A stretch of DNA of 64,000 nucleotides, taken from Candidatus Methanomethylophilaceae archaeon (GTDB taxonomy: Archaea; Thermoplasmatota; Thermoplasmata; Methanomassiliicoccales; Methanomethylophilaceae). Shown here in pieces: positions 47,326 to 55,339 of this stretch. A program made the translations under genes and the position numbers. The notes under the pieces are model-generated. The model was not told the origin of the DNA, ran no database searches, and was given only the letters and a program-made list of their open reading frames with translations. Every line of letters starts with the position of its first letter. The stretch's first letter is position 1. The stretch covers positions 62,001 to 126,000 of the forward strand of contig CALUHR010000003.1 in NCBI GenBank assembly GCA_944320495.1. Reading direction: 5' to 3'.

Positions 47326-48252
47326 TCAGGTCCCGTCGATGCGGATGAGCTGCGAGTTCTGACGGCGGCGGATGTCCTGCACGAGCTGCAGGGCTATCTG
47401 ACTGCCCGCCGCGGCCGCCCTCGACAGGAGTTCGAAACCCTTTACCTCATCCTTATCCGTGCCCAGCCCCTCGAACATCATCCTACCGACCATGAACATG
47501 GCGTCTGGATCCTCGTCCATGATGGACTGGTACATACCGAACGCCGCCGACAGGTCCCTGGTCACACCCTCGCCCTGGTAGAGCATGGTGGCCAGCCTCA
47601 TCCTGGCCGGCACGAAGCCCGCGTCCGCCGCCGACCTGCACCAGTTGTACGCGGCGGCCTTCCCGCCATCCGCCTTCCCGGACGAGCACAGCTCGGACAT
47701 CTTCAGCATGGCCTCCGGCACTCCCGACGCCGCTGACATCCTGAACATGCGGATCGCCTCGGCATCGTCCCTCTCGCATCCTATCCCCTCGGACAGCATG
47801 TACCCGGCCTTGAACATCGAGAGGGAGTCCCCGGCGTCCGCCGCCCTGCGGTACCAGCCGAGCGCCCCTGTCGGATCCGCATCCGTCCCGTATCCGTACA
47901 GGAGGATCCCGGCGATCTCAGGATACGCGGGAGGGAACCCGGCATCCGCAGCCCTCCGGAACCAGTCCGCTGCACGCGAAGGGTCCTCCGGATGCTCCAT
48001 GGCGCCTGCCCACAGCATACCCAGCCTGTACATCGACGGAGGGTGTCCCGCATCGGCCGCGACCTCGTAGAGCCTCTCGGCGCCCTCGGGGTCCCTCTCC
48101 GTGCCCCTGCCGGACATCTTCATCTCGGCCATGCCGAAGACCCCGTTCGGATGCCCCGCGGACGCGGCCTCCTGGAACATCCCGTATGCGGACTCGGGGT
48201 CCTCTCCGACCATCTCCGCGGCGCGTGCGCAAAGCTCCTCCGGATCGCTCAT
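47326..48252 (-). CDS. Sel1-repeat protein
   Basis: The 308-aa product (ATG 48252) contains about seven Sel1 repeats (FGMAEMKMSGRGTERDPEGAERLYEVAADAG; LGMLWAGAMEHPEDPSRAADWFRRAADAG; IAGILLYGYGTDADPTGALGWYRRAADAG; AGYMLSEGIGCERDDAEAIRMF). The upstream ATG at 48273 is rejected, because the TATA-like stretch TTAAAAATAAG lies at 48274-48284, 26 bases before 48252 as in other leaderless genes. No signal peptide is present. It is a single gene convergent with the rubredoxin. Confidence 0.88.
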   Translation of the reverse strand: MSDPEELCARAAEMVGEDPESAYGMFQEAASAGHPNGVFGMAEMKMSGRGTERDPEGAERLYEVAADAGHPPSMYRLGMLWAGAMEHPEDPSRAADWFRRAADAGFPPAYPEIAGILLYGYGTDADPTGALGWYRRAADAGDSLSMFKAGYMLSEGIGCERDDAEAIRMFRMSAASGVPEAMLKMSELCSSGKADGGKAAAYNWCRSAADAGFVPARMRLATMLYQGEGVTRDLSAAFGMYQSIMDEDPDAMFMVGRMMFEGLGTDKDEVKGFELLSRAAAAGSQIALQLVQDIRRRQNSQLIRIDGT

Positions 48253-48306
48253 GGCCGAGCCAGTGCCGTGCATCTTATTTTTAATTTGTAGGCCGGTTCA
48301 CGGGTC

Positions 48307-48495
48307 ATGATCAAAGGCCCGCTGGTGTATGCAGCAGTCGCCCTGGCATTCATCCTCATCGCGATGTCGTTCGTCATCGCCGCCTTCCCCGATATGATCG
48401 AGACCCTCGGCATCATAACCGCGGTGGTGGCCGTCCTCGTCGTCATAGTCCTCGTCGGCATCCTGATCAAGACCAGGAGGGGTTCCGGCGAGCGA
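48307..48495 (+). CDS. small two-helix membrane protein (frame not closed)
   Basis: From ATG 48307 about 60 residues form two hydrophobic helices (LVYAAVALAFILIAMSFVIAAF and TLGIITAVVAVLVVIVLVGILI) and a basic end (KTRRGS). After that the frame does not stop, but runs in a shadow phase of the ArsR gene to 48834. The stop was lost or a base is missing around 48478-48490. It directly precedes the arsR-like gene and the Hsp70-vWA operon. Function unknown. Confidence 0.55.
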
Positions 48496-48553
48496 GGACG
48501 TCTGCGACGTCCCCGAGATACACGGGGACCGCGTCACCAGAGCCAGATCCTCC

Positions 48554-48838
48554 ATGCCCAGCCCCGAGATGGTCGAGGGGCTGGCAGACTTCTTCAGCAT
48601 TTTCGGCGACAGCACCCGCGTCAGGATCCTCCTGGCCCTCGACACCGGCGAGATGTGCGTCTGCGACATCAGCGAGACACTTGGCATGTCCATGTCCGCC
48701 ACATCGCACCAGCTCAGGATGCTGCGCGAGGCCCATCTGGTCTCCTCCCGCAGGGAGGGGAAGAACATATTCTACTCGCTCTGCGACGACCATGTCAGGG
48801 TCGTGCTAGAGACTGCCGTCGAACATCTCAGTGAATGA
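48554..48838 (+). CDS. ArsR-family winged-helix regulator
   Basis: The product from ATG 48554 (94 aa) has the ArsR core: GLADFFSIFGDSTRVRILLALDTGEMCVCDISETLGMSMSATSHQLRMLREAHLVSSRREGKNIFYSL, including the metal-site-like C-V-C-D in the recognition region (alpha-3). The frame is open upstream to 48488 and encodes SEDVCDVPEIHGDRVTRARSS, a typical ArsR/CadC N-terminus; a GCG codon (48488) sits where a GTG start would be expected, 6 bases after AGGAGG. The full protein may thus be 116 aa. It lies 145 bases before the Hsp70 operon with palindromes between. Confidence 0.85.
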   Translation: MPSPEMVEGLADFFSIFGDSTRVRILLALDTGEMCVCDISETLGMSMSATSHQLRMLREAHLVSSRREGKNIFYSLCDDHVRVVLETAVEHLSE

Positions 48839-48840
48839 TG

Positions 48841-48977
48841 CGACTGCGGATTCCGCAGCGCACATCCCATGTCGGTGCATGGGTCCCGTCCCATGAAACA
48901 CGACTACGGATTTCGTAGCGGTCCGACACTGCCACTGGCTCTTCCTTTAATATAATGCTCGCGATACGGAATCCGAT
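48841..48977 (+). promoter_or_regulatory. three related palindromes at 60-bp steps, with TATA box, before the Hsp70 operon
   Basis: CGACTGCGGATTCCGCAGCG starts at 48841, CGACTACGGATTTCGTAGCG at 48901 and GCGATACGGAATCCGATG at 48961. All share CGGA-n-TCCG or a near variant; the first has perfect 7-bp arms around one base. Starts are exactly 60 bases apart. The TATA box (TTTAATATAAT, ~48946-48956) lies between sites two and three, so site three covers the start of transcription. They are probable operators of the ArsR-type protein or another dimeric repressor. Confidence 0.65.
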
Positions 48978-48982
48978 GGGAC

Positions 48983-51067
48983 ATGAAGGTTGGGATAGAC
49001 CTCGGCACAACGTACTCTGCAGTCGCAAGATATGACACCAAGAATAGCAAACCCGTGATAATCCCGAACGCGTTCGGCAAGGAGATCACGCCGTCCGTCA
49101 TCTGCTTCCTGGATGACGGGGACATCCTCGTTGGAGAGGACGCCAAGGACATGCAGTCCAACGGAACCGGGGTCAATGCCGCCGCGTTCAAGAGGAACAT
49201 GGGCGACGGGTCCATCGCTGTGAGCTTCAACGGCAAGGACTACACCTCGGAGGACCTCAGCGCCATGCTGCTCAAGCATCTGATCCAGGATGCCGAGCGC
49301 GCCACTGGCGAGAAGGTCGACGAGGCCGTCATCACGGTGCCCGCCTACTTCAACGACTTCCAGAGGACCGCGACCATCAGGGCCGGCGAATCCTGCGGCG
49401 TGAAGGTTCCTAAGATCATCAATGAACCGACCGCGGCCGCGATCTCGTACGGGTACAAGCACTCCAACGACAAGACGCTCATGGTCTACGACCTCGGAGG
49501 CGGGACCTTCGACGTCACCATCGTCAGGATCAGCAAGGGCAACATCGAGGTCATCGGTACGGACGGTAACCACATCCTCGGAGGAAAGGACTGGGACGCG
49601 GCCATCGTCAAGTACGTCTGCGACCAGTTCATCGACGAGTATGACGTCGACCCCAGGGACGACCTCCCCACCAAGAACGAGCTCATCGTCGCCGCGGAGG
49701 GGTACAAGAAGACCCTATCCATCGCCGAGAGCGTCACCATACCGATCAACTACGAGGGATACAGCGCCAAGTACACCCTCACCAGGGACGAGTTCGAATC
49801 CATGACCGAGCACCTCCTGGAGGCCACCAAGGAGGTCTGCCTGAACCTCATGGGCGACCTCGGCCTCGCCTGGACCGATATCGACGAGATCCTCCTCGTG
49901 GGAGGCTCCACCAGGATGCCCGCCGTCGCCAGATTCCTCAGGGACCTCACCGGCAGGGAGGTCATAGCCCACAGCGACACCGACCTGGCCGTCGCCAAGG
50001 GGGCCGCCATCGTCAGCGAGCTCTACAACAGCAAGGCCACCGGCCTCAGGGCCGAGATGACCGTCATCGACGTCACCGCCCACTCCCTCGGAGCCCTCTC
50101 GGTCTCCCCGGACGGATCCAAGTTCGTCAACGAGATCATCATCAAGAAGAACTCCAAGGTCCCGTGCACCGCCAGCAGGCAGTTCACCATCAAGAAGGGC
50201 AACATGACCGATAGGATCGAGGTCTACACCCTGCAGGGCGAGTCCAGGATGCCTTTGGACTGCAACGTCCTCGCCAAGGTGGTCATCACCGGGTTCTACA
50301 ACAACGGCCAGGGCCTCAACGTCGACATCGAGTACAACTACGATCAGAACGGCGTGGTCAACATCGCCGCCTACCAGGACGGGGAACCCCTCACCGTGGA
50401 GGCCCAGCCGATAGACGAGGACATCAGGTGGATGGGCGGAAGCCCCAAGAACAGGCGCAGCGACGAGTGCATCCTCAAGAACATCGCCATCTGCGTCGAC
50501 CTGTCCAGGAGCATGGACGGCGAGCCCATCGAGCGCGCCAAGGCCTCCATCCGCGATTTCGTCAACACCCTGCAGAACGATGACACCTACTTCTCGCTCA
50601 TCGGGTTCGGGGACAAGATCAAGGTCGTCCAGGACCTCAGCAACGACCCCCGCGCCGTGCTCGCGTCCATCGACGAGCTCAAGGTCAAGATGGTCGGCAG
50701 GGGAACCGACGCCAGCCCCCTCGACACCGCCCGCTCCATGCTCGGCTCGAAGCCGGGTGTCGGCATCATAGTCGTCCTCACCGACGGCATATGGGGAAAG
50801 AGGGACCGCGCGGTCGAGCAGGCCATCGGATGCAGGAACGACAACATCACGATCATCGCCGTCGGTCTCGGAGAGGCGGACACGTCCTTCCTCAGGCAGA
50901 TCGCCACCGTCGACGACGGAGCGCTGTTCACCACCATCGACAGGCTCGGGGACACCTTCGGAACCATCGCCACCGCGATCTCCTCCGGCAGCATGGGCCT
51001 GTCCGTCCGCGAGGGCGGAACCGGGCTCGCCGTGAGGCAGTCCACCAGGATGCAGTCCCGCGAATGA
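48983..51067 (+). CDS. Hsp70 (DnaK-like) fused to a von Willebrand A domain
   Basis: The 694-aa product has an Hsp70 ATPase domain (residues 1-~355): phosphate-1 VGIDLGTTYSAVARYD, EPTAAAISYGY, YDLGGGTFDVTIV, and adenosine loop ILLVGGSTRMPAV. A beta-sandwich substrate-like domain follows (~365-490). Instead of the helical lid there is a vWA domain (~495-680) with an intact MIDAS: DLSRSMDG (D-x-S-x-S), a central GRGTD Thr and LTDGIWG Asp. The vWA part probably binds a partner in a metal-dependent way. It is the first gene of the five-gene operon; the start is leaderless or nearly so, and the stop overlaps the next gene by ATGA. Confidence 0.9.
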   Translation: MKVGIDLGTTYSAVARYDTKNSKPVIIPNAFGKEITPSVICFLDDGDILVGEDAKDMQSNGTGVNAAAFKRNMGDGSIAVSFNGKDYTSEDLSAMLLKHLIQDAERATGEKVDEAVITVPAYFNDFQRTATIRAGESCGVKVPKIINEPTAAAISYGYKHSNDKTLMVYDLGGGTFDVTIVRISKGNIEVIGTDGNHILGGKDWDAAIVKYVCDQFIDEYDVDPRDDLPTKNELIVAAEGYKKTLSIAESVTIPINYEGYSAKYTLTRDEFESMTEHLLEATKEVCLNLMGDLGLAWTDIDEILLVGGSTRMPAVARFLRDLTGREVIAHSDTDLAVAKGAAIVSELYNSKATGLRAEMTVIDVTAHSLGALSVSPDGSKFVNEIIIKKNSKVPCTASRQFTIKKGNMTDRIEVYTLQGESRMPLDCNVLAKVVITGFYNNGQGLNVDIEYNYDQNGVVNIAAYQDGEPLTVEAQPIDEDIRWMGGSPKNRRSDECILKNIAICVDLSRSMDGEPIERAKASIRDFVNTLQNDDTYFSLIGFGDKIKVVQDLSNDPRAVLASIDELKVKMVGRGTDASPLDTARSMLGSKPGVGIIVVLTDGIWGKRDRAVEQAIGCRNDNITIIAVGLGEADTSFLRQIATVDDGALFTTIDRLGDTFGTIATAISSGSMGLSVREGGTGLAVRQSTRMQSRE

Positions 51068-54000
51068 GGTTGAGGGAATTGGCTTCAAGACAGAACTACT
51101 GCCAGCTGCTCGGGCTCAACCCGCTGAAGGAGTCCTCCTACAGCACCGAGTCCATCCTCAAGAAGATAGAGGCGAAGCGCGGCAAGTGGGCCAACGACAG
51201 CAGGAACAAGCAGAACGACACCGAGCAGCGCTTCAAATCCGAGCGCCTGGTCGAGATGACCTCCGACATGGAGGAGGTCTTCAAGGACCCCAGGCGCAGG
51301 CGCGACGAGTTCAGCAAGGGCCAGGAGGTCCTCAAGGGCAAGGTGCAGAAACTCAGGATGGACTGCGTCATCCTGTCGGACGGGACGTACATCGCCCTGC
51401 CCGGCGCCGCCGACGCGTACACGAAGAAGCTGCACTGGGAGGGCGTCGCCAAGGCCGACGTCCTCAGGCTCGCCGGCATCAAGGACGGGACCCCGCCCAA
51501 GCCGGTCAGCGACAAGGTGCTCAACGCCTACAAGGGACTACGCGCCGTCGACACCTACACGCCGGTCGAGATGCTGAACGCCCTCATCAACCACCCCAAC
51601 CTGGAGATCGACGTCCCGCCGCTCACAGAGGGCAGCTCCTACTCCCAGATCCGCAACGCCTTCGACGTCTGCGAGAAGAGGGTCAACAGCGTCCGCCCGG
51701 ACGTCCTCCCGGAGCAGGACTCCTACATCCAGTCCATGAGGGGCGTCAAGCTCGTCCTGGAGCCGGACAGGGAGCTCGCCACGCTGATATCCTACGGTAA
51801 GTGCAACCGCGCCCTGGTCCCGGTGATGGAGACCCTCGAGCAGGAGTACTCGTCCCAGTTCAACAGGCAGTACATAGACCAGCTGCTGGGAGCGCACCTG
51901 ACGCGCGACGTCGACAGCGGCATGGCGATCCAGATCCTCCAACAGTTCTGCTACAAGAAGAAGATCGCGGCCAACTTCTCCGACACCGAGAGCAGCATGA
52001 TCCGCTGCTCCGAGTGCGGTCAGATGGTCCCCGCCGGACCGAACACCGTGTTCTGCCCGGCGTGCGGGAAGAACTTCAAGACCGTGTGCCCCGCGTGCGG
52101 CACCTCCCAGCAGTCCAAGAACACCGTCTGCATCAAGTGCGGGTTCAACTTCAAGGAGGGTCAGCAGAAGGCCGACCGCCTATCGATCGACTTCCGCATG
52201 AGCATGCAGGCCGGCAAGGTCGCCAAGGCGGAGAAGGCCCTCACCCAGCTCAAGGCCACGTTCCCGAGCTTCGCGGGCATCTCCACCATGGAGCTCGACC
52301 TGAAGCGCGCCCAGGACGAGATAGCGGCATCCCGCAAGTACGTCATGGACTCGTACAACCGCAACAGGTTCTACGAGGCCAAGACCTCGGCGGAGGCGCT
52401 CGCCGCCAAGTACCCGGACGCCCTGGAATCCGACCTGGAGCTGAAGCAGAAGGCCGCGGACGCCAACAACAGATACAACGCCGCGGAGGTCTACTGCAAG
52501 AAGGCCGTGACGGCCGAGTCCAGACAGGCCCGCATGGCCCAGTACGTCGCCGCCGCGGAGATCTGCCCCGACCACCCGGTCGCCAGGAGCAAGCTCAGGG
52601 AGAGCCCGCCGTCCGGACCCGCCGACCCCGTCGGCACCATGAACGACCGCTCGTTCACCATCAAGTTCGAGCCGCCAGCAGAGGCTACCGGAGTCACATA
52701 CTGCATCTACAGGGAGAGGAACTCGCTCCCCGTCGTCAACGAGGACGCCCGCCCCCTGGCGGAGATCCCCACCACGGTCTACGTGGACAAGACGCTGGAC
52801 CCCGGAATCGAGTACTACTACTCGATCCACTCCAAGCGCTGGGGCATCCTCTCGAAGGAGGGCGCCCACATCGGTCCCGTGATGACCATCTCGGAGGTCG
52901 ACAAGGTCAACATAGAGCCCATCGACGGCGGCCTGCGCATCATGTACGAGAAGCCCCGCGGGGCCTCACGCGTGAGGCTCTGGAGGTCGGACGGGAAGGA
53001 CTCGTCCTCCGTGGGCACCGAGATCGCCCTCAACGGCCAGACCGTCTACGACGACATCGGCCTCGTCGGGGGCAAGAAGTACTACTACCTGTTCGTCGCG
53101 GAGTACGAGGGTCGCAACAAGGTCGAGCGCTCCCAGGGAGTGGTGTTCAGCGAGACCACCGTCGACGCCCCCAAGCCCGTCCGCGACATGAAGATCAAGT
53201 GGAACAAGACGGACGGCACCTACACCGCCAAGTGGAGCACTACCGAGCGCGTCCTCCTCTACTCGTCCCCCAAGAAGATCGCCATTTCCGGCAGCATGGT
53301 CAGCATGGAGGACGTGAAGGCCTGGATGACCGAGATCAAGCCGATCGCGGAGTACTCCGACGGGGTCAAGTTCGCTCTCCCCGACGGCGCCGTGCAGTAC
53401 ATCTACCCGATCATCCCGCGCGGCCGCGTCGGCATCCGCGGGACCGAGACCCTGGTGGCCAACCTGAAGCCCTTCAGGGACGTGGAGTGCGTCCTGAGCA
53501 ACAAGGACTGCGTCATCACCATGGGATGGCCGGCGGACGCCGTGGAGGCCAAGCTCGTCATATCCAACGGCACCGAGGCCAGGAGCCTCGACGACATCGA
53601 CGCCGAGATCGTCACCGTGCGCCGCGAGGAGTACATGGAGGACAAGCAGATCCGCATCCCGATGGGCAAGGCCCGCAAGAAGTGCATCAACATCTTCGCG
53701 GTGTACATGCTCGGCAACGAGATGCGCCCATCCAGGGGCATCGTCGTGGACATCAACTCCGGTGACAGCAAGAAGGTCCGCTACACCGCCAAGCGCGTGC
53801 GCGGCGGCGCTGACATCGAGGTGTCCACCGAGCCCGGCGTCTACGAGCTCCCGGCGATGATGCTCGTGCAGACATCCACTGGGATACCGCTGAAGCGCAC
53901 CGACGGGGAGGTCGTCTGGAGGTCCGGGGGACCGGTGCCTCTGCAGAACGGCCGCGGCGTGATCGAGGCCCGCGGGGATATCGAGGACGTGAAGAGGTGC

Positions 54001-54072
54001 AGGCTGTTCCTGGAGAACGACGCCGACTACTTCGACTACAGGTTCGTGCACCCGCTCTACAGGGAGGGATGA
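51064..54072 (+). CDS. J-like/zinc-ribbon/fibronectin-III-like multidomain protein
   Basis: The 1,002-aa product starts at the ATG overlapping the Hsp70-vWA stop. Residues ~10-60 (NYCQLLGLNPLKESSYSTESILKKIEAKRGKWAND) resemble a J domain (Y-x-x-L-G-L ... I-x-x-A ... K-W) but lack the HPD tripeptide that triggers Hsp70 ATPase. After a helical middle, three CxxC pairs in a row (CSECG, CPACG, CPACG, CIKCG; ~313-365) form zinc ribbons. Residues ~370-520 are helical and TPR-like. From ~525 onward there are FN3-like beta modules (NDRSFTIKFEPPAEATGVTYCIYRERN; EPIDGGLRIMYEKPRGASRVRLWRSD). It is cytoplasmic by lack of signal. It probably links the Hsp70 to a client or surface; a new family to me. Confidence 0.8.
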   Translation: MRLRELASRQNYCQLLGLNPLKESSYSTESILKKIEAKRGKWANDSRNKQNDTEQRFKSERLVEMTSDMEEVFKDPRRRRDEFSKGQEVLKGKVQKLRMDCVILSDGTYIALPGAADAYTKKLHWEGVAKADVLRLAGIKDGTPPKPVSDKVLNAYKGLRAVDTYTPVEMLNALINHPNLEIDVPPLTEGSSYSQIRNAFDVCEKRVNSVRPDVLPEQDSYIQSMRGVKLVLEPDRELATLISYGKCNRALVPVMETLEQEYSSQFNRQYIDQLLGAHLTRDVDSGMAIQILQQFCYKKKIAANFSDTESSMIRCSECGQMVPAGPNTVFCPACGKNFKTVCPACGTSQQSKNTVCIKCGFNFKEGQQKADRLSIDFRMSMQAGKVAKAEKALTQLKATFPSFAGISTMELDLKRAQDEIAASRKYVMDSYNRNRFYEAKTSAEALAAKYPDALESDLELKQKAADANNRYNAAEVYCKKAVTAESRQARMAQYVAAAEICPDHPVARSKLRESPPSGPADPVGTMNDRSFTIKFEPPAEATGVTYCIYRERNSLPVVNEDARPLAEIPTTVYVDKTLDPGIEYYYSIHSKRWGILSKEGAHIGPVMTISEVDKVNIEPIDGGLRIMYEKPRGASRVRLWRSDGKDSSSVGTEIALNGQTVYDDIGLVGGKKYYYLFVAEYEGRNKVERSQGVVFSETTVDAPKPVRDMKIKWNKTDGTYTAKWSTTERVLLYSSPKKIAISGSMVSMEDVKAWMTEIKPIAEYSDGVKFALPDGAVQYIYPIIPRGRVGIRGTETLVANLKPFRDVECVLSNKDCVITMGWPADAVEAKLVISNGTEARSLDDIDAEIVTVRREEYMEDKQIRIPMGKARKKCINIFAVYMLGNEMRPSRGIVVDINSGDSKKVRYTAKRVRGGADIEVSTEPGVYELPAMMLVQTSTGIPLKRTDGEVVWRSGGPVPLQNGRGVIEARGDIEDVKRCRLFLENDADYFDYRFVHPLYREG

Positions 54073-54073
54073 G

Positions 54074-55339
54074 ATGGCCAGGAAACAGAAGGAGACTTCC
54101 AGGGAACCGTCCAAGGAGTACATCTGCCCGTACTGCTTCGCCAAGGTGGACCTGTCGCAGGTCCACTACATCTGCTCGGGACAGACCTGCGCGAGGACCT
54201 TCGCCGCCACAGCGTCCAGCACCAGGAGCGCGGACGCCGCGAAGTACGTCACCGCGGACGGCCAGAACGAGATAGACTACGAGAAGAGCCTGTTCTACGG
54301 GAGGGACCCACGCGGACCCCAGGCCGTGATCGCAAAGAACCACATCATCAGGAACTCCTCCGGGGTCTGCGACGTGTGCAGGCGCCCGGTGTACACCCGC
54401 GTGTGCCCCGTGTGCCACAACCCCATACCTCCCGGCGCCGAGGAGGAGGGCAACAAGATCTTCGTCATCCTCGGACCCAAGAGCGTTGGCAAGAGCCATT
54501 ACATCGCGGTCCTGATCAACCAGCTCAAGAACTACGTCTCGACGGAGTTCAACGGCGTCCTCAACGCCGCCACTGACAAGACCACCCTGAAGTACCGCGA
54601 CATGTACTACAGGCGCCTCTTCGAGGAGAAGCGCAAGCTCCCGGCCACCAAGTCATACGATGTCTCAGACGACAGCAGGGAGCCTCTGATCTACTACCTG
54701 AGGCTGTTCGACTCCGAACGCCCGAAGGTCTTCACCTTCGCGTTCTTCGACACCGCGGGAGAGGACCTTGTGTCCTCCGACAAGATGATGTCCCTGAGCA
54801 TCAACTCGTTCATCTCCAAGGCCGCGGGCATAGTCTACCTGGTGGACCCGCTCCAGATCCGCTACATCAACCAGAGGATCCATGTCGACGGGAAGCCGCC
54901 GGTGGGACCCGACGTGTCGGATGTCCTGAACAACATCTGCCAGATAATCAGGACCAACAACAAGCTCAGCCCCAAGGCCAAGATCGACATCCCACTCGCC
55001 GTCGTCCTGACGAAGGCGGATGTCCTGCTCAAGAACCCCGAGGACGAGGAGGAGGACAAGGTGCTGTTCGGACAGTGCTCGTCCATCCACATCCCCAGGG
55101 AGCACGGGAAGGTCGACAACGAGAACTTCGAGCAGATCGACGCCGAGCTGACCGAGTACCTGCACAGGTGCCTCGGCGACAACTTCATCCAGACCGTGGG
55201 AGGCTTCGAGGACCACTGCTACTTCGCCGTGTCCGCCCTCGGATGCAATCCCGTGGGGAGCAGCCTGCCCAGGGGCGTAACGCCCATGAGGGTGGAGGAC
55301 CCGTTCATCTGGCTGCTCAGCAAGGAGGGACTCCAGTGA
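54074..55339 (+). CDS. zinc-ribbon P-loop GTPase
   Basis: The 421-aa product has N-terminal Cys pairs (CPYCFAKVDLSQVHYICSGQTC, ~17-38) and a second ribbon (CDVCRRPVYTRVCPVC, ~101-116), then a G domain: G1 LGPKSVGKSHYIAVL (~133-147), G3 FFDTAGEDLVSSD (~223), G4 LTKAD (~312). It resembles TRAFAC-type GTPases of large conflict- or membrane-linked clusters rather than translation GTPases; in known related systems they act as regulated switches, but no direct match is claimed. It begins 1 base after the previous stop, and its own stop overlaps the next gene by GTGA. Confidence 0.82.
   Translation: MARKQKETSREPSKEYICPYCFAKVDLSQVHYICSGQTCARTFAATASSTRSADAAKYVTADGQNEIDYEKSLFYGRDPRGPQAVIAKNHIIRNSSGVCDVCRRPVYTRVCPVCHNPIPPGAEEEGNKIFVILGPKSVGKSHYIAVLINQLKNYVSTEFNGVLNAATDKTTLKYRDMYYRRLFEEKRKLPATKSYDVSDDSREPLIYYLRLFDSERPKVFTFAFFDTAGEDLVSSDKMMSLSINSFISKAAGIVYLVDPLQIRYINQRIHVDGKPPVGPDVSDVLNNICQIIRTNNKLSPKAKIDIPLAVVLTKADVLLKNPEDEEEDKVLFGQCSSIHIPREHGKVDNENFEQIDAELTEYLHRCLGDNFIQTVGGFEDHCYFAVSALGCNPVGSSLPRGVTPMRVEDPFIWLLSKEGLQ

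Noticed and set aside
48841..48977. Regularly spaced repeats as a CRISPR array
   Set aside because: There are only three units, they are diverged palindromes rather than identical repeats, the last lies over a promoter, and no cas genes are nearby.
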